Origin: CAYSZB01 sp964435475
GTDB taxonomy: Bacteria > Chloroflexota > Anaerolineae > Anaerolineales > Anaerolineaceae
Direction of reading: 5' to 3'
DNA: 64,000 bases
Assembly (NCBI GenBank): GCA_964435475.1
Contig: CAYSZB010000002.1
Span: forward strand, 1-64,000
The notes below the pieces were generated by a model, which searched no databases, had not been told where the DNA came from, and saw only the letters and a list, made by a program, of their open reading frames with translations. The translations under genes and the position numbers were made by a program. Shown one piece after another: positions 63,443-64,000 of the stretch (position 1 is the first letter of the stretch; each line of letters opens with the position of its first letter).

Positions 63443-64000
63443 TCATCCTGCACTTACACCTCCGGCATCAATGATCACACCGATCCATGCACTGTCCTGT
63501 CCCCCACCGCCAGTGTAATCCTCCACCACCAGTCCACGGCCATCACTACTGCTGCCATGGATAAAGCGACCTTCAGCACCAACAATGAACCGCTGGGTTT
63601 CACCCTCAATAGCCGCCACCTTAAAGCGGCCAATATCGTCAATGCGCCAGCTGGTCGGTGGATATGCCACGTATACATCTGCCTTTTGGTCCGATTGCCC
63701 AAACTCACGAGCCCGTTCAGCAAAATGTCGCGCGATCTCAACATCTGAGATCATATCGCGTTCATCCAGCATGTAATAGCGATCCTGCCAGTTCAGGAGC
63801 AGTATGTTCTGCTCACACCAGAAACCGGTGTAATGGTTTCCTGTTGATACCCAGGGTACATCCGCCCCACGCTGTCTCTGCCAGAGCTCATCAAATGTGA
63901 TCTTACCAAGGACGAACAAGGTCATTTTCCCCCGGGTTGGGTGCTGCGCTCTTACCCGCTGACCAACCCTGATCCATGACCAATTCCCGTCTTCCTGCGC
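63443..64000 (-). CDS. Uncharacterised protein, N-terminus outside the window
   Basis: The minus-strand frame is open to the right edge, giving 185 residues. A methionine at 63925 could be a start, but the upstream 25 codons (ending QRVRAQHPTRGK) are also open and look coding. Visible text includes WVSTGNHYTGFWCEQNILLL, MLDERDMISDVEIARHFAER and a Gly-rich tail (YTGGGGQDSAWIGVIIDAGG). I do not recognise a family. It may pair with the small membrane protein downstream. Confidence 0.65.
   Translation of the reverse strand, partial: AQEDGNWSWIRVGQRVRAQHPTRGKMTLFVLGKITFDELWQRQRGADVPWVSTGNHYTGFWCEQNILLLNWQDRYYMLDERDMISDVEIARHFAERAREFGQSDQKADVYVAYPPTSWRIDDIGRFKVAAIEGETQRFIVGAEGRFIHGSSSDGRGLVVEDYTGGGGQDSAWIGVIIDAGGVSAG

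Overview
The window reads as a chromosomal scaffold of a Chloroflexota bacterium, most likely class Anaerolineae. This is inferred from three things: secreted proteins ending in a short Tyr-Leu-Pro-Leu-type tail, a mevalonate-type decarboxylase in a bacterium, and a T-box-controlled pheST operon with mixed ATG/GTG/TTG starts. No phage, IS transposase, CRISPR array or rRNA was seen. One run of exactly 100 N (51150-51249) is flanked by a 55-base identical overlap and looks like a scaffolding artefact inside a gene.

Layout. 1-5.3 kb: the end of a DUF2202 ferritin-like gene, then four tandem paralogous lipoproteins that share an N-terminal module and carry two alternative C-terminal modules. 5.4-10.9 kb: housekeeping genes (mevalonate (di)phosphate decarboxylase, site-2 protease, HEAT-repeat protein, acylphosphatase, convergent uvrB). 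11-17 kb: tRNA-Phe and a 1,902-residue secreted subtilase. 17.3-21.4 kb: YdcF, a small four-helix-bundle gene inside a possible repeat-flanked unit, DegV and a DUF4173 membrane protein. 21.5-29.7 kb: a molybdenum/tungsten block (two MoeA, one fused to a binding-protein domain; MoaC; MoaA; a MOSC-MogA fusion), then a candidate Moco/Tuco riboswitch and the TupABC oxyanion importer. 29.7-36.4 kb: chromate transporter, T-box leader with pheS-pheT, and small membrane or hypothetical genes.

36.5-52.7 kb is the most distinctive region. A Gfo/Idh dehydrogenase lies divergent from a long same-strand series: a branched-chain-type ABC importer, a NagB-like protein with altered active site, a creatininase-family hydrolase, an epimerase-like protein lacking the usual lysine, a fructuronate-reductase-like SDR, a second Gfo/Idh enzyme, an 866-residue flavoprotein with dihydropyrimidine-dehydrogenase-type domains in permuted order, an Ldh2 dehydrogenase, a KDPG aldolase with a fused VOC-like domain, and KDG kinase. 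The last two define the exit (KDG to KDPG to pyruvate plus glyceraldehyde-3-phosphate). The upstream genes suggest the input is a cyclitol, aminocyclitol or other unusual sugar acid. The exact substrate cannot be read from sequence.

52.8-64 kb: a GPH sugar symporter translationally coupled to a GxGYxYP putative glycosidase, a Nudix hydrolase overlapping a geranylgeranyl-reductase-like flavoprotein, a secreted beta-helix protein with the same C-terminal tail as the subtilase, an XRE-cupin regulator fused in frame to a NifX-like domain, a ZIP metal transporter, a GH1 beta-glucosidase and two uncharacterised genes at the right edge.
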